64,000 nucleotides of DNA, taken from positions 21,032 through 85,031 of the forward strand of contig NZ_JADEVO010000027.1 in assembly GCF_017114825.1 (NCBI RefSeq). Direction: 5' to 3'. A program made the translations under genes and the position numbers. Origin of the DNA: Pseudomonas gregormendelii. Its GTDB lineage: Bacteria > Pseudomonadota > Gammaproteobacteria > Pseudomonadales > Pseudomonadaceae. The notes under the pieces are model-generated. The model did not search any database, was not told where the DNA came from, and was given only the letters and a program-made list of their open reading frames with translations. The first letter of the stretch is position 1; every line of letters begins with the position of its first letter. Below, one piece after another: positions 35,187 through 42,495 of this stretch.

Positions 35187-35492
35187 ATGACCGTTAAAGA
35201 AGTGTCCCAGGAAGCTCGTCACGAAGAAGCGCTGAAGAAGTATTTGCTTGAGTCCCCCCAGCTGGCTGATGAGATCAAGGACCTGCCCGCTGACGATCAG
35301 AAAGACCAGATCCAGTGGGCGTTCGAGGACGAAGCAGAATCCCAGGGCCTGCAACCCTGGGAGCTGACGCTCAAGTACACCTCGACACCGGAAGAGTTCG
35401 AAGCTGCGCGCCTGGTTTTGCACAAGGAAGCAGCCGAAGTCCTGGGCGTGGAGTGGGACGAGTACTGCGAGATGAATAATCTCGTCGTCTGA
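35187..35492 (+). CDS. Small conserved Pseudomonas protein (DUF6388-like)
   Basis: 101 residues, acidic and helical, starting MTVKEVSQEARHEEALKKYLLE, with GVEWDEYCEMNNLVV at the end. It resembles the small DUF6388-type proteins of Pseudomonas; the function is unknown. AAAGAGAA precedes the ATG. It is the first chromosomal gene after attR and a REP doublet follows its stop. Confidence 0.72.
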   Translation: MTVKEVSQEARHEEALKKYLLESPQLADEIKDLPADDQKDQIQWAFEDEAESQGLQPWELTLKYTSTPEEFEAARLVLHKEAAEVLGVEWDEYCEMNNLVV

Positions 35493-35495
35493 CCC

Positions 35496-35598
35496 TTGCA
35501 GGAGCAATCCTGCTCGCGATGGGCGCTTACGATAACCCGTGTTTACCGGGTAAACACGGTGTTTTCAGGCTCATCGCGAGCAGGCTCGCTCCCACAGT
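35496..35598. repeat. REP doublet after the DUF6388-like gene
   Basis: Imperfect inverted arms (GCAGGAGCAATCCTGCTCGC and GCGAGCAGGCTCGCTCCCAC) flank a central inverted repeat, CCGTGTTTA-CCGGG-TAAACACGG. It ends 8 bp from the nadC stop, in the convergent gap where it may act as a bidirectional terminator. Confidence 0.75.
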
Positions 35599-35605
35599 AT
35601 TGAAA

Positions 35606-36454
35606 TCAGATACTCAAGCGCATCGACAGATCAACCGCCTTCACATCCTTGGTCATCGCACCGATCGAAATATAATCCACACCGGTTTCAGCAATCGGCA
35701 GCAGCGTGCTTTCGTTGACCCCGCCGCTGGCCTCCAGCTTCGCCTTGCCACCGTTCAGGCGCACTGCTTCGCGCATGTCATCCAGGCTCAGCTCGTCGAG
35801 CATGATGATGTCGGCACCCGCTGCCAGCGCTTCCTTCAGCTCACCCAGGCTTTCCACCTCGATCTCCACCGGCTTGCCCGGGGCAATCTTGTGCGCGGCG
35901 TTGATGGCTTCTGGAATGCCGCCGCAGGCCGCGATGTGGTTTTCCTTGATCAGGAACGCGTCATACAGGCCAATGCGGTGGTTGTGGCAACCGCCGCAGG
36001 TGACCGCGTACTTTTGTGCCAGGCGCAGGCCGGGGAGGGTTTTACGGGTGTCGAGCAGCTTGACCTCGGTGTGTGCAACGAAATCCGCCAGGTACCGGGC
36101 GCGAGTGGCAACGCCCGACAGCAGTTGCAGGAAATTCAGTGCGCAGCGCTCGCCCGTCAGCAGCGAGCGCGCCGGGCCTTCGAGGTGAAACAGCGCCTGA
36201 TTGGGTTGCACCCGGTCGCCGTCACTCACCTGCCAGTGCACGGCGACTCGCGGGTCCAGCTGCCGGAACACGGCATCGACCCAGGCGGTACCGGCGATGA
36301 CGGCGGCGTCACGGGTAATGATGGTGGCTTTGGCCAGGCGTTCTGCCGGGATCAACAGTGCAGTGATGTCGCCGCTGCCGATATCTTCAAGCAACGCACG
36401 GCGCACGTTGGCTTCGATTTCGGCAGTCAAATCGGCGAGACGTAGATTCGGCAT
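35606..36454 (-). CDS. nadC: Nicotinate-nucleotide pyrophosphorylase (carboxylating)
   Basis: Converts quinolinate and PRPP to nicotinate mononucleotide in de novo NAD synthesis. The 282-residue product has LLEDIGSGDITA, GERCALNFLQLLSGVAT, DTRKTLPGLRLAQKYAV, KPVEIEVESLGEL and the C-terminal LEASGGV phosphate loop of type II phosphoribosyltransferases. The start at 36454 (MPNLRLADLTAEIE) is canonical; the frame is open 31 codons upstream without family support. Divergent from ampD. Confidence 0.96.
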   Translation of the reverse strand: MPNLRLADLTAEIEANVRRALLEDIGSGDITALLIPAERLAKATIITRDAAVIAGTAWVDAVFRQLDPRVAVHWQVSDGDRVQPNQALFHLEGPARSLLTGERCALNFLQLLSGVATRARYLADFVAHTEVKLLDTRKTLPGLRLAQKYAVTCGGCHNHRIGLYDAFLIKENHIAACGGIPEAINAAHKIAPGKPVEIEVESLGELKEALAAGADIIMLDELSLDDMREAVRLNGGKAKLEASGGVNESTLLPIAETGVDYISIGAMTKDVKAVDLSMRLSI

Positions 36455-36649
36455 AAAGGGCTCCACAAACAAAGTGCTCCGATTATAGGGCCATGGCACG
36501 CGGCAACCCAAGGCATCAGAAGCCCTGCTCGGTGGTGAAACCTGCATTTGGTCGCCTGGCCCGGGAGATCAATCGTGGCAAGTGATCGCGCACGGAGGGT
36601 CTATCGCGGCATACTGGGGGCCAATACAGTCGACCCTGAAGGAGCCGGT

Positions 36650-37210
36650 ATGCAGTTGGACCCCGCGAGTGGTTGGTGTGAAGGCGCCCAGGTCTGTCCT
36701 TCGCCCAACTTCAATGCGCGCCCTACGGATGAAATTTCCCTGCTGGTGATCCACAACATCAGCCTGCCGCCAGCGCAATTCGCCACCGGCAAGGTGCAGG
36801 CGTTTTTCCAGAATCGCCTGGATGTCACGGAGCATCCGTATTTTGCGGGGATTGCCGATCTGCGAGTGTCCGCCCACTTTCTGATTGAACGAGATGGCAC
36901 CCTGACTCAATTTGTCTCTTGCCTTGAGCGTGCCTGGCACGCGGGGGTCTCGGTTTTCGAAGGGCGGGAAACTTGTAACGATTTTTCCGTGGGCATTGAG
37001 CTTGAAGGCACCGATGATCAGCCTTTCACTGACGCTCAATACGAGGCGCTGACGGGGCTGACCCGACAATTGCAGAGGGCTTTCCCGGCCATCACGCCAC
37101 AGCGTATTTGCGGTCATAGTGACATCGCACCCGGTCGCAAGACCGATCCGGGGCCAGCGTTCGACTGGGCACGCTATCGCGCAGCCCTGGCAAAAGAGGA
37201 ACAACAATGA
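36650..37210 (+). CDS. ampD: 1,6-anhydro-N-acetylmuramyl-L-alanine amidase AmpD
   Basis: Cytosolic zinc amidase that removes the peptide from anhydro-muropeptides in cell-wall recycling; its loss derepresses AmpC beta-lactamase in Pseudomonas. The 186-residue product has zinc ligands H35 (VIHNISLPP), H156 (GHSDIAPG) and D166 (KTDPGPAFDW). The start at ATG 36650 (MQLDPASGWCEGA) follows GGAG; the frame is open 34 codons upstream. It overlaps ampE by 4 bp. The protein looks intact. Confidence 0.96.
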   Translation: MQLDPASGWCEGAQVCPSPNFNARPTDEISLLVIHNISLPPAQFATGKVQAFFQNRLDVTEHPYFAGIADLRVSAHFLIERDGTLTQFVSCLERAWHAGVSVFEGRETCNDFSVGIELEGTDDQPFTDAQYEALTGLTRQLQRAFPAITPQRICGHSDIAPGRKTDPGPAFDWARYRAALAKEEQQ

Positions 37211-38043
37211 GTTTTCTGGTGTTGCTGTTGGCGGTCTGGATCGAGAAGTTCTCGGCCCTGCGTCATCGGGTCCAGCGCGACGGCGGATGGTTGCGCGAAC
37301 TGCACAAGCTTGAAGCCAGCCCCCGCCTGGCGAGCCACCCATGGCTGGTGCTGGTGATTCTGGTGTTGCTGCCTGTTGCGCTGCTGGGCCTGCTGTTGGT
37401 CGTCCTCGATCCAGTGGCCTACGGCTTGTTGGCCTTGCCTGTGCATTTGCTGGTGGTGATCTACAGCCTGGGCCGCGGCGATCTGCTCGCCGGCCTCGGC
37501 CCCTTCCGCGACGCCTGGCGCCGGGAAGACTTGCAAGCGGCCGGGCATGTGGCGAACCGTGATCTGGCTATCTGCGCAGACAGTGGCGAACAGTTGCTCG
37601 AACGCGTCCAGGCGCACTTGCTGTGGGAGGCCTACCAGAGTTTCTTCGCGGTGATCTTCTGGTACTTCCTGCTGGGCCCGGTCGCTGCACTGAGCTATCG
37701 CCTGCTGGCACTGGCCGAAGTCCACTCCCAGAACCCCGCAGTCGCCGAGCGTGCCGCGCAATTGCGCCATGCCTTCGACTGGATACCGGTACGCCTGTTG
37801 GCGGCGAGCTTTGCATTGGTCGGCAACTTTGTTGCGGTCAGCCGGGTCATGCTCCACGAACTGCTGAACTGGGACATCAGCGCGGCCCAGCTGATCGAAA
37901 AAGTCGGCCTGGTGGCCGGCGAGATCCCCGCACCGGTGGTCGGCCCGGACGGCATCAACAGCCTCGACCGGATCTGGGAGCTGCTGCTGCGCTCAGCCGT
38001 GCTCTGGTACGCCGGTTTCGCCCTGTTGACAGTCCTTCCCTGA
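37207..38043 (+). CDS. ampE: Regulatory signalling membrane protein AmpE
   Basis: 278-residue inner-membrane protein of the ampDE operon, proposed to have a role in beta-lactamase regulation. It starts MSFLVLLLAVWIEKFSALR and has hydrophobic segments at about 1-15, 48-72, 75-90, 139-165, 195-212 and 257-275. The ATG overlaps the ampD stop (ATGA). A 13-bp perfect hairpin follows 13 bp after the stop. Confidence 0.93.
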   Translation: MSFLVLLLAVWIEKFSALRHRVQRDGGWLRELHKLEASPRLASHPWLVLVILVLLPVALLGLLLVVLDPVAYGLLALPVHLLVVIYSLGRGDLLAGLGPFRDAWRREDLQAAGHVANRDLAICADSGEQLLERVQAHLLWEAYQSFFAVIFWYFLLGPVAALSYRLLALAEVHSQNPAVAERAAQLRHAFDWIPVRLLAASFALVGNFVAVSRVMLHELLNWDISAAQLIEKVGLVAGEIPAPVVGPDGINSLDRIWELLLRSAVLWYAGFALLTVLP

Positions 38044-38056
38044 ATCCTGCCCCCTG

Positions 38057-38089
38057 ACGACGAAGATCGATGCACACGATCTTCGTCGT
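38057..38089 (+). terminator. 13-bp hairpin after ampE
   Basis: ACGACGAAGATCG (38057-38069), 7-nt loop, perfect complement (38077-38089). There is no T-run afterwards, so it is a factor-dependent end or 3'-stabilising hairpin. The FliA-type promoter begins 6 bp later. Confidence 0.55.
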
Positions 38090-38094
38090 TAACC

Positions 38095-38121
38095 TTAAGT
38101 TACAAAAACTCCCGCCGATTT
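38095..38121 (+). promoter_or_regulatory. FliA (sigma-28) type promoter of the chemoreceptor gene
   Basis: TTAAGTTA (38095-38102), an 11-bp spacer, then GCCGATTT (38114-38121). The consensus is TAAAGTTT-N11-GCCGATAA, so each half matches 6 of 8 with exact spacing. It would place the chemoreceptor in the flagellar/chemotaxis regulon. Confidence 0.72.
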
Positions 38122-38210
38122 AAGCTATACAGAGACAGCGCTCAATAGTGGCTATCTGCTTTCTCTGTGCGCCTGCCAATAACAATAAGAAATCCAAGGG
38201 AGACTTCACA

Positions 38211-40241
38211 GTGAAGAGCTTGCTCTATCCCGCCGTCGCGCTAATGAATCGCCTGAGCTTTGGCATGAAGTTCAGCCTGATCAGCGTGCTGTTCCTCATA
38301 CCGATGCTGGTGACCAACTTTTATCTGGTGCGCGATTCCTATCGCGAATTCCAGGGCACGCGGGTCGAACTGCAAAGCATCGACCTGCTGGGCAGCAGTC
38401 TGGCGCTGCGCCGGGATCTGGAAACGCTCAACAACCTGGTGCAGATCAACGTCACCTTGGGGCAGTCGGGCAAGGCCGGCAACGTCGAGTCGACAATCAG
38501 CGCTTTGGAACAAAGCCTGTTGGCACGCCTGCAGGGGTTGAGCGCCATGTCGTCGGACCCGGAACAGATTGCGGTGTTCGAGGCCAAGCGCGATGAAATG
38601 ATCGCTGCCTTCAAGGCCCAGCAGGCCGAGAGCTCCGTGCAGAGTAAAAGTGGCATGATCGGCAAGCTGCTTGGCAGCGCGCAGATTTTCAGCCAGATCA
38701 TTGCCAGTCAGGCCGGCCTGAGCCGCGATACGCAAAGCGACATGCGGCAACTGACCGAACTCATTACCACCGTTACCCCTGCGGTCACCCAGTTGCTGGG
38801 TGAAGGGCGGGCCATGGGTGCGTTTTCCCTGGGGCAGGGCTTTCTCAATTCGGCGTCGAGCACCCGCTTCGACGAGCTGTTGGCGCAAATCGAAAAGCTC
38901 CAGGGCGAGTACGGGCTGAAGCTGCAGGACGCACTCGGTTCAAGCAAGGCGGCCAGGGAAAGCCTGGCGGCTCAAGCCGATATCAGCCAGTCGACCTTGA
39001 AAAAAGCCAGCGAGCTGTTTGAAGAGCAGGTGGTCATGGCTGATACGCTGGACGCGCCGTGGCAGGGTTTCTACGACCAGGTCACGGGCCTGATGGGCCA
39101 GACCTACCAGCTCAATGAAGCCACCCTGAAATTCCTCGAGACCCAGCTGCAGCAACGCCTTGAGCAGAACCGCACGCACATGGTGCTGCAGGCTGTGGCG
39201 TTATCGGTGGTGTTCATCCTGATTTTCTATCTGTATGGCGGTTTCTACGCGTCCACCCGCACCACCTTGAAGAACCTGGGCGCGATGATGGACAAGGTCG
39301 CGGCCGGCGACATGACAGTAACCTTCAACGCCAATAGCCGCGATGAACTGGGTGAGTTGGGCGAGGTGTTCAACGCAACCGTGAAGAAAATCCACGACTT
39401 GATCGAGCGCGTGGGGCACACCGTAGGTGAAGTCGAGCGCCAGGCCGGCCAGGTCGAAAACGTCTCCGCGCGCAGCAACCAGGCCGTGGCGGGGCAGCGC
39501 CTGCAGATCGAGCAGGTGGCGACCGCCATGAACCAGATGTCGGCGACTTCCCTGGAAGTGGCGCGCAGTGCCGCCGCAGCGGTCAGTAGCGCCCACAGCG
39601 TCAATGACGAGACGCTTAGCGGGCGCGGCCTCGTGCAATCGCAACAGGGCAGCATTGCCGCTCTGGCCGGGGAAATCGACCAGTCGGTGCTGGTGATCAA
39701 TCAACTGGCCACGGACAGCCAGGCCATCAGCCGCGTGCTTGAAGTGATCAAGAGCATTGCCGAGCAAACCAACCTGCTGGCGCTCAACGCGGCCATCGAG
39801 GCCGCGCGGGCGGGTGAGCAGGGGCGTGGATTTGCGGTAGTGGCCGATGAGGTCAGGACCCTGGCCAAGCGCACCCAGCAATCGACTGAAGAAATCGAGC
39901 AAATGATCAGCAAGCTGCACAGTGGCGTAGGCGCCGCGGTGAAGGCCATGGGCAGCAGTCATCAGATGGCCAGCGGTACCGTGGGGCAGTCGGAGAAAGT
40001 CCAGCAGGCGCTGGAAAACATCCTCGACGCAGTCGGCATGATCGTCGACCAGAACCAGCAGATCGCGGCTGCCGTCGAGCAGCAGACGGCCGTGGCGCAT
40101 GACATCGACCAGAACATCGTCGAGATCAACCGTGCGGGCGAAAGGACGGCCGAAGGCGCGCACCAGACCGAAGACGCGAGCAGGGCACTGTCGCTCCAGG
40201 TGGTGGAGTTGAAGCAGCTGATCAGCGCATTCCGGGTGTGA
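38211..40241 (+). CDS. Methyl-accepting chemotaxis protein
   Basis: 676-residue transmembrane chemoreceptor. TM1 is at about 18-40 (FSLISVLFLIPMLVTNFYLV), a helical periplasmic sensor region at 41-320, TM2 at about 324-346, then HAMP (MMDKVAAGDMTVTF), and the signalling domain whose conserved hairpin tip LALNAAIEAARAGEQGRGF starts near 523. I choose GTG 38211 (MKSLLYPAVALMNRLSFG) because GGGAG lies about 9 nt upstream; 21 upstream codons are open. It is next to ampDE, as PA4520 is near ampE in P. aeruginosa. The ligand is unknown. Confidence 0.93.
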   Translation: MKSLLYPAVALMNRLSFGMKFSLISVLFLIPMLVTNFYLVRDSYREFQGTRVELQSIDLLGSSLALRRDLETLNNLVQINVTLGQSGKAGNVESTISALEQSLLARLQGLSAMSSDPEQIAVFEAKRDEMIAAFKAQQAESSVQSKSGMIGKLLGSAQIFSQIIASQAGLSRDTQSDMRQLTELITTVTPAVTQLLGEGRAMGAFSLGQGFLNSASSTRFDELLAQIEKLQGEYGLKLQDALGSSKAARESLAAQADISQSTLKKASELFEEQVVMADTLDAPWQGFYDQVTGLMGQTYQLNEATLKFLETQLQQRLEQNRTHMVLQAVALSVVFILIFYLYGGFYASTRTTLKNLGAMMDKVAAGDMTVTFNANSRDELGELGEVFNATVKKIHDLIERVGHTVGEVERQAGQVENVSARSNQAVAGQRLQIEQVATAMNQMSATSLEVARSAAAAVSSAHSVNDETLSGRGLVQSQQGSIAALAGEIDQSVLVINQLATDSQAISRVLEVIKSIAEQTNLLALNAAIEAARAGEQGRGFAVVADEVRTLAKRTQQSTEEIEQMISKLHSGVGAAVKAMGSSHQMASGTVGQSEKVQQALENILDAVGMIVDQNQQIAAAVEQQTAVAHDIDQNIVEINRAGERTAEGAHQTEDASRALSLQVVELKQLISAFRV

Positions 40242-40319
40242 CACCCCGGCTGGCCCTGCAGATGCAAACTCAGCGCAAGCAAGGCTTTGTGAAAGCAAAC
40301 TTTTGTATGAGCCAACCTC

Positions 40320-40411
40320 TGTAGGAGCAAAGCTTGCTCGCGATGACGGACTGACATTCAGCACCTATGTCGACTGTCATGCCGCAGTCGCGAGCAAGCT
40401 TTGCTCCTACA
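40320..40411. repeat. REP doublet between the chemoreceptor gene and tatD
   Basis: 24-bp perfect inverted arms (40320-40343 and 40388-40411) of the GTAGGAGCAAAGCTTGCTCG family. The right arm contains the tatD stop codon (40407-40409), so the REP element forms the end of the coding region. Confidence 0.85.
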
Positions 40412-41207
40412 GGCCGCTCTGAGCTGGAATAGTCCAATCGAACACTGCGCACGCATTGGCACTGCTGGCAGCCGCCAACTGCTCTGCACTGACGCCCATG
40501 ATCGCCGCCAACGCCACACAGATAGCCGGCAAATGCGCCGGGCTGTTGCGCTCGCCGGGGTACATCGCCGGTGCCATGTCCGGCGAGTCGGTTTCCAGCA
40601 CCACGGCGTCCAGGGGCAACTCCGCCAGCACCCGGTGCATGCGCAGGGCCTGGGGCCAGGTCGCGGCGCCGCCCAGGCCGAGCTTGAACCCCAGCTTGAT
40701 GTACTCGCGAGCCTCTTCCTTGCTGCCGGCAAACGCGTGGATGATGCCCGCGCGTTTCAGGCGCAGGCGTTTGAGCGTGGCGATCACGGCCGCATGGCTG
40801 CGACGCACATGGATCAGCGCCGGCAAGTTGAAATCCGCTGCCAGTTGCAATTGCGCTTCGAACAACGCCTGCTGGCGCTCGCGGTCCAGGGTTTCTATGA
40901 AGTAATCCAGGCCGATCTCGCCCACCGCGCACACCTGTCGATGGCCGGCCAAGCGCTCAAGCCAGGCACCCAGCTCAGATAGATCCTCAGGCTGGTGCTG
41001 GTCCAGATAAACCGGGTGCAAGCCGAACGCCGCGTACAAGTCAGAATCGCTTTGCACCAGGTCCCACACCCGCTGCCAGTTATCCTGGTAAACCCCCAGC
41101 ACCACCATCCGCCGCACACCCAGTGCGCGGCTTTCAGCCAGCAGCGCCGTGCGATCGGCGTCGAAATCGGCAAAGTCCAGGTGGGTGTGGGTATCAATCA
41201 GCTCCAC
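40407..41207 (-). CDS. TatD-family metal-dependent hydrolase
   Basis: 266-residue TIM-barrel hydrolase related to TatD/YcfH DNases. Metal ligands are visible: H7 and H9 (DTHTHLDF), the Glu in GEIGLDYF, the His in LIHVRRSH, the His in IIHAFAGSKEEA and the Asp in ETDSPDM. The stop codon lies in a REP arm, so the last codons may have been set by REP insertion. It sits 3 bp downstream of cra and is probably co-transcribed with it. Deoxyribonuclease activity is inferred from the family. Confidence 0.9.
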   Translation of the reverse strand: MELIDTHTHLDFADFDADRTALLAESRALGVRRMVVLGVYQDNWQRVWDLVQSDSDLYAAFGLHPVYLDQHQPEDLSELGAWLERLAGHRQVCAVGEIGLDYFIETLDRERQQALFEAQLQLAADFNLPALIHVRRSHAAVIATLKRLRLKRAGIIHAFAGSKEEAREYIKLGFKLGLGGAATWPQALRMHRVLAELPLDAVVLETDSPDMAPAMYPGERNSPAHLPAICVALAAIMGVSAEQLAAASSANACAVFDWTIPAQSGL

Positions 41208-41210
41208 GAT

Positions 41211-42206
41211 TCAGTCCTGGCGAATACGCTGCTTGAAGGTCCGGGCGATGGCTTGCACGCCAGGTTGATAGTCCGACTGCTCGATGGCCGCCAATGCCAG
41301 TTGCAGGGCCTTGTCGGCGATCAGCTGATGTTGCTGGGCCATGGCATTCACCGGCAGTGGCAGGAAATCCAGCAACTGGGTGTCGCCAAATGTGCCAAGG
41401 CGCAACGGCCGGGATTTCAGTGGGAAATCGTGCAAGGCATCGAACACGCCCTGCAACAACACATAGGAGGTGGTAACCAGCGCATCGGGCAGGTGCCCCA
41501 GGCGTTGCAGCATTTGCTCCATCAACTGCTTGCCACATTCGCGGCTGAAGGACTCGCCGTGCTCTATCAGCACCTCGCCATCAAACCCGGCCAACGCCTG
41601 CTTGAAGCCTGCAGCACGCTCCTGGCTGATGCTCAGTTCAGGGCGCGCGCCGATCAGGGCAATCTGCGTAGGCAAGGGCTGCAACAGACTGCGGGTCAAT
41701 TGCAGACTGGCTTCGCGGTCGTCACTGATCACCGAACAGAAATGCTCGGGTTCCATGACCCGGTCGATCGCGATGATGGGAATTCCCTTGGCTTGCAGCT
41801 GGCGATAGCTGTCGTCGCCACTGGGCAGGCAACTGGCGACGATCAGCGCATCGCAGCGCCGGGCGCGAAACAGCTGCAACAGTTGCCGCTCGCTCTCGGG
41901 TGCGTCGTCCGAACTGGCGATCAGCAGCTGATAGCCACGGGCCCGCGCGCCTTGTTCGAGCAATTTGGCGATTCGCGCGTAACTGGGGTTTTCCAGATCC
42001 GGCAGAATGAACCCCAGGGTGCGGGTGTGCCGGCTGCGCAAACCTGCCGCTTGTGGATTGGGGGTGAAGCCATGCTGTTCGACTACCGCGCGCACGCGCT
42101 CGACCGTGGCGCTGCTGATGCGCTGCTGTGCAGCCTTGCCATTGATGACGTAACTGGCGGTAGTCACGGAGACCCCAGCCAACTGGGCGATATCACTGAG
42201 TTTCAA
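41211..42206 (-). CDS. cra: Fructose repressor Cra/FruR (LacI family)
   Basis: 331-residue LacI-type repressor. The DNA-binding domain is MKLSDIAQLAGVSVTTASYVINGKA with the hinge helix NPQAAGLRSR, followed by the periplasmic-binding-like sensor domain (about 62-331). In Pseudomonas it represses fruBKA and responds to fructose-1-phosphate. It is divergent from fruB, and a Cra operator lies between them. It is intact. Confidence 0.93.
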   Translation of the reverse strand: MKLSDIAQLAGVSVTTASYVINGKAAQQRISSATVERVRAVVEQHGFTPNPQAAGLRSRHTRTLGFILPDLENPSYARIAKLLEQGARARGYQLLIASSDDAPESERQLLQLFRARRCDALIVASCLPSGDDSYRQLQAKGIPIIAIDRVMEPEHFCSVISDDREASLQLTRSLLQPLPTQIALIGARPELSISQERAAGFKQALAGFDGEVLIEHGESFSRECGKQLMEQMLQRLGHLPDALVTTSYVLLQGVFDALHDFPLKSRPLRLGTFGDTQLLDFLPLPVNAMAQQHQLIADKALQLALAAIEQSDYQPGVQAIARTFKQRIRQD

Positions 42207-42350
42207 CTCGGGTTTTCCTTGTTTTTTCGAGCTTGCCCGACATTTTCGCCAATCCTACCCGATTCAGGCAGGCGACCATTGTGGCAGCGCATCCGACAAT
42301 CTGGACTTCAAGGATGGGACATTATCGAGTAACGTGCCAATCTTTCTAGA

Positions 42351-42385
42351 TTAAACGTTTCAGCAGGCGTATTTTCTACGTTTAA
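42351..42385. promoter_or_regulatory. Cra/FruR operators in the cra-fruB gap
   Basis: TTAAACGTTTCA (42351-42362) equals the operator sequence I recall for P. putida Cra at the fruB promoter. A second, weaker site, TTCTACGTTTAA (42374-42385), agrees with the inverted form at 9 of 12 positions, 23 bp away. They lie between the divergent genes, 111-145 bp from the fruB start, so both fruBKA and cra could be repressed. Confidence 0.8.
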
Positions 42386-42495
42386 GGCGCCTTGGCCAGT
42401 TCTGCTGTGAAACTGCCAAATTTGCTGAACAAGCGCCTAAGCTGAACTATCCAAAACAATACCTGGCACCTTGTCGGCGCCAAAAAGGAGAAAGC

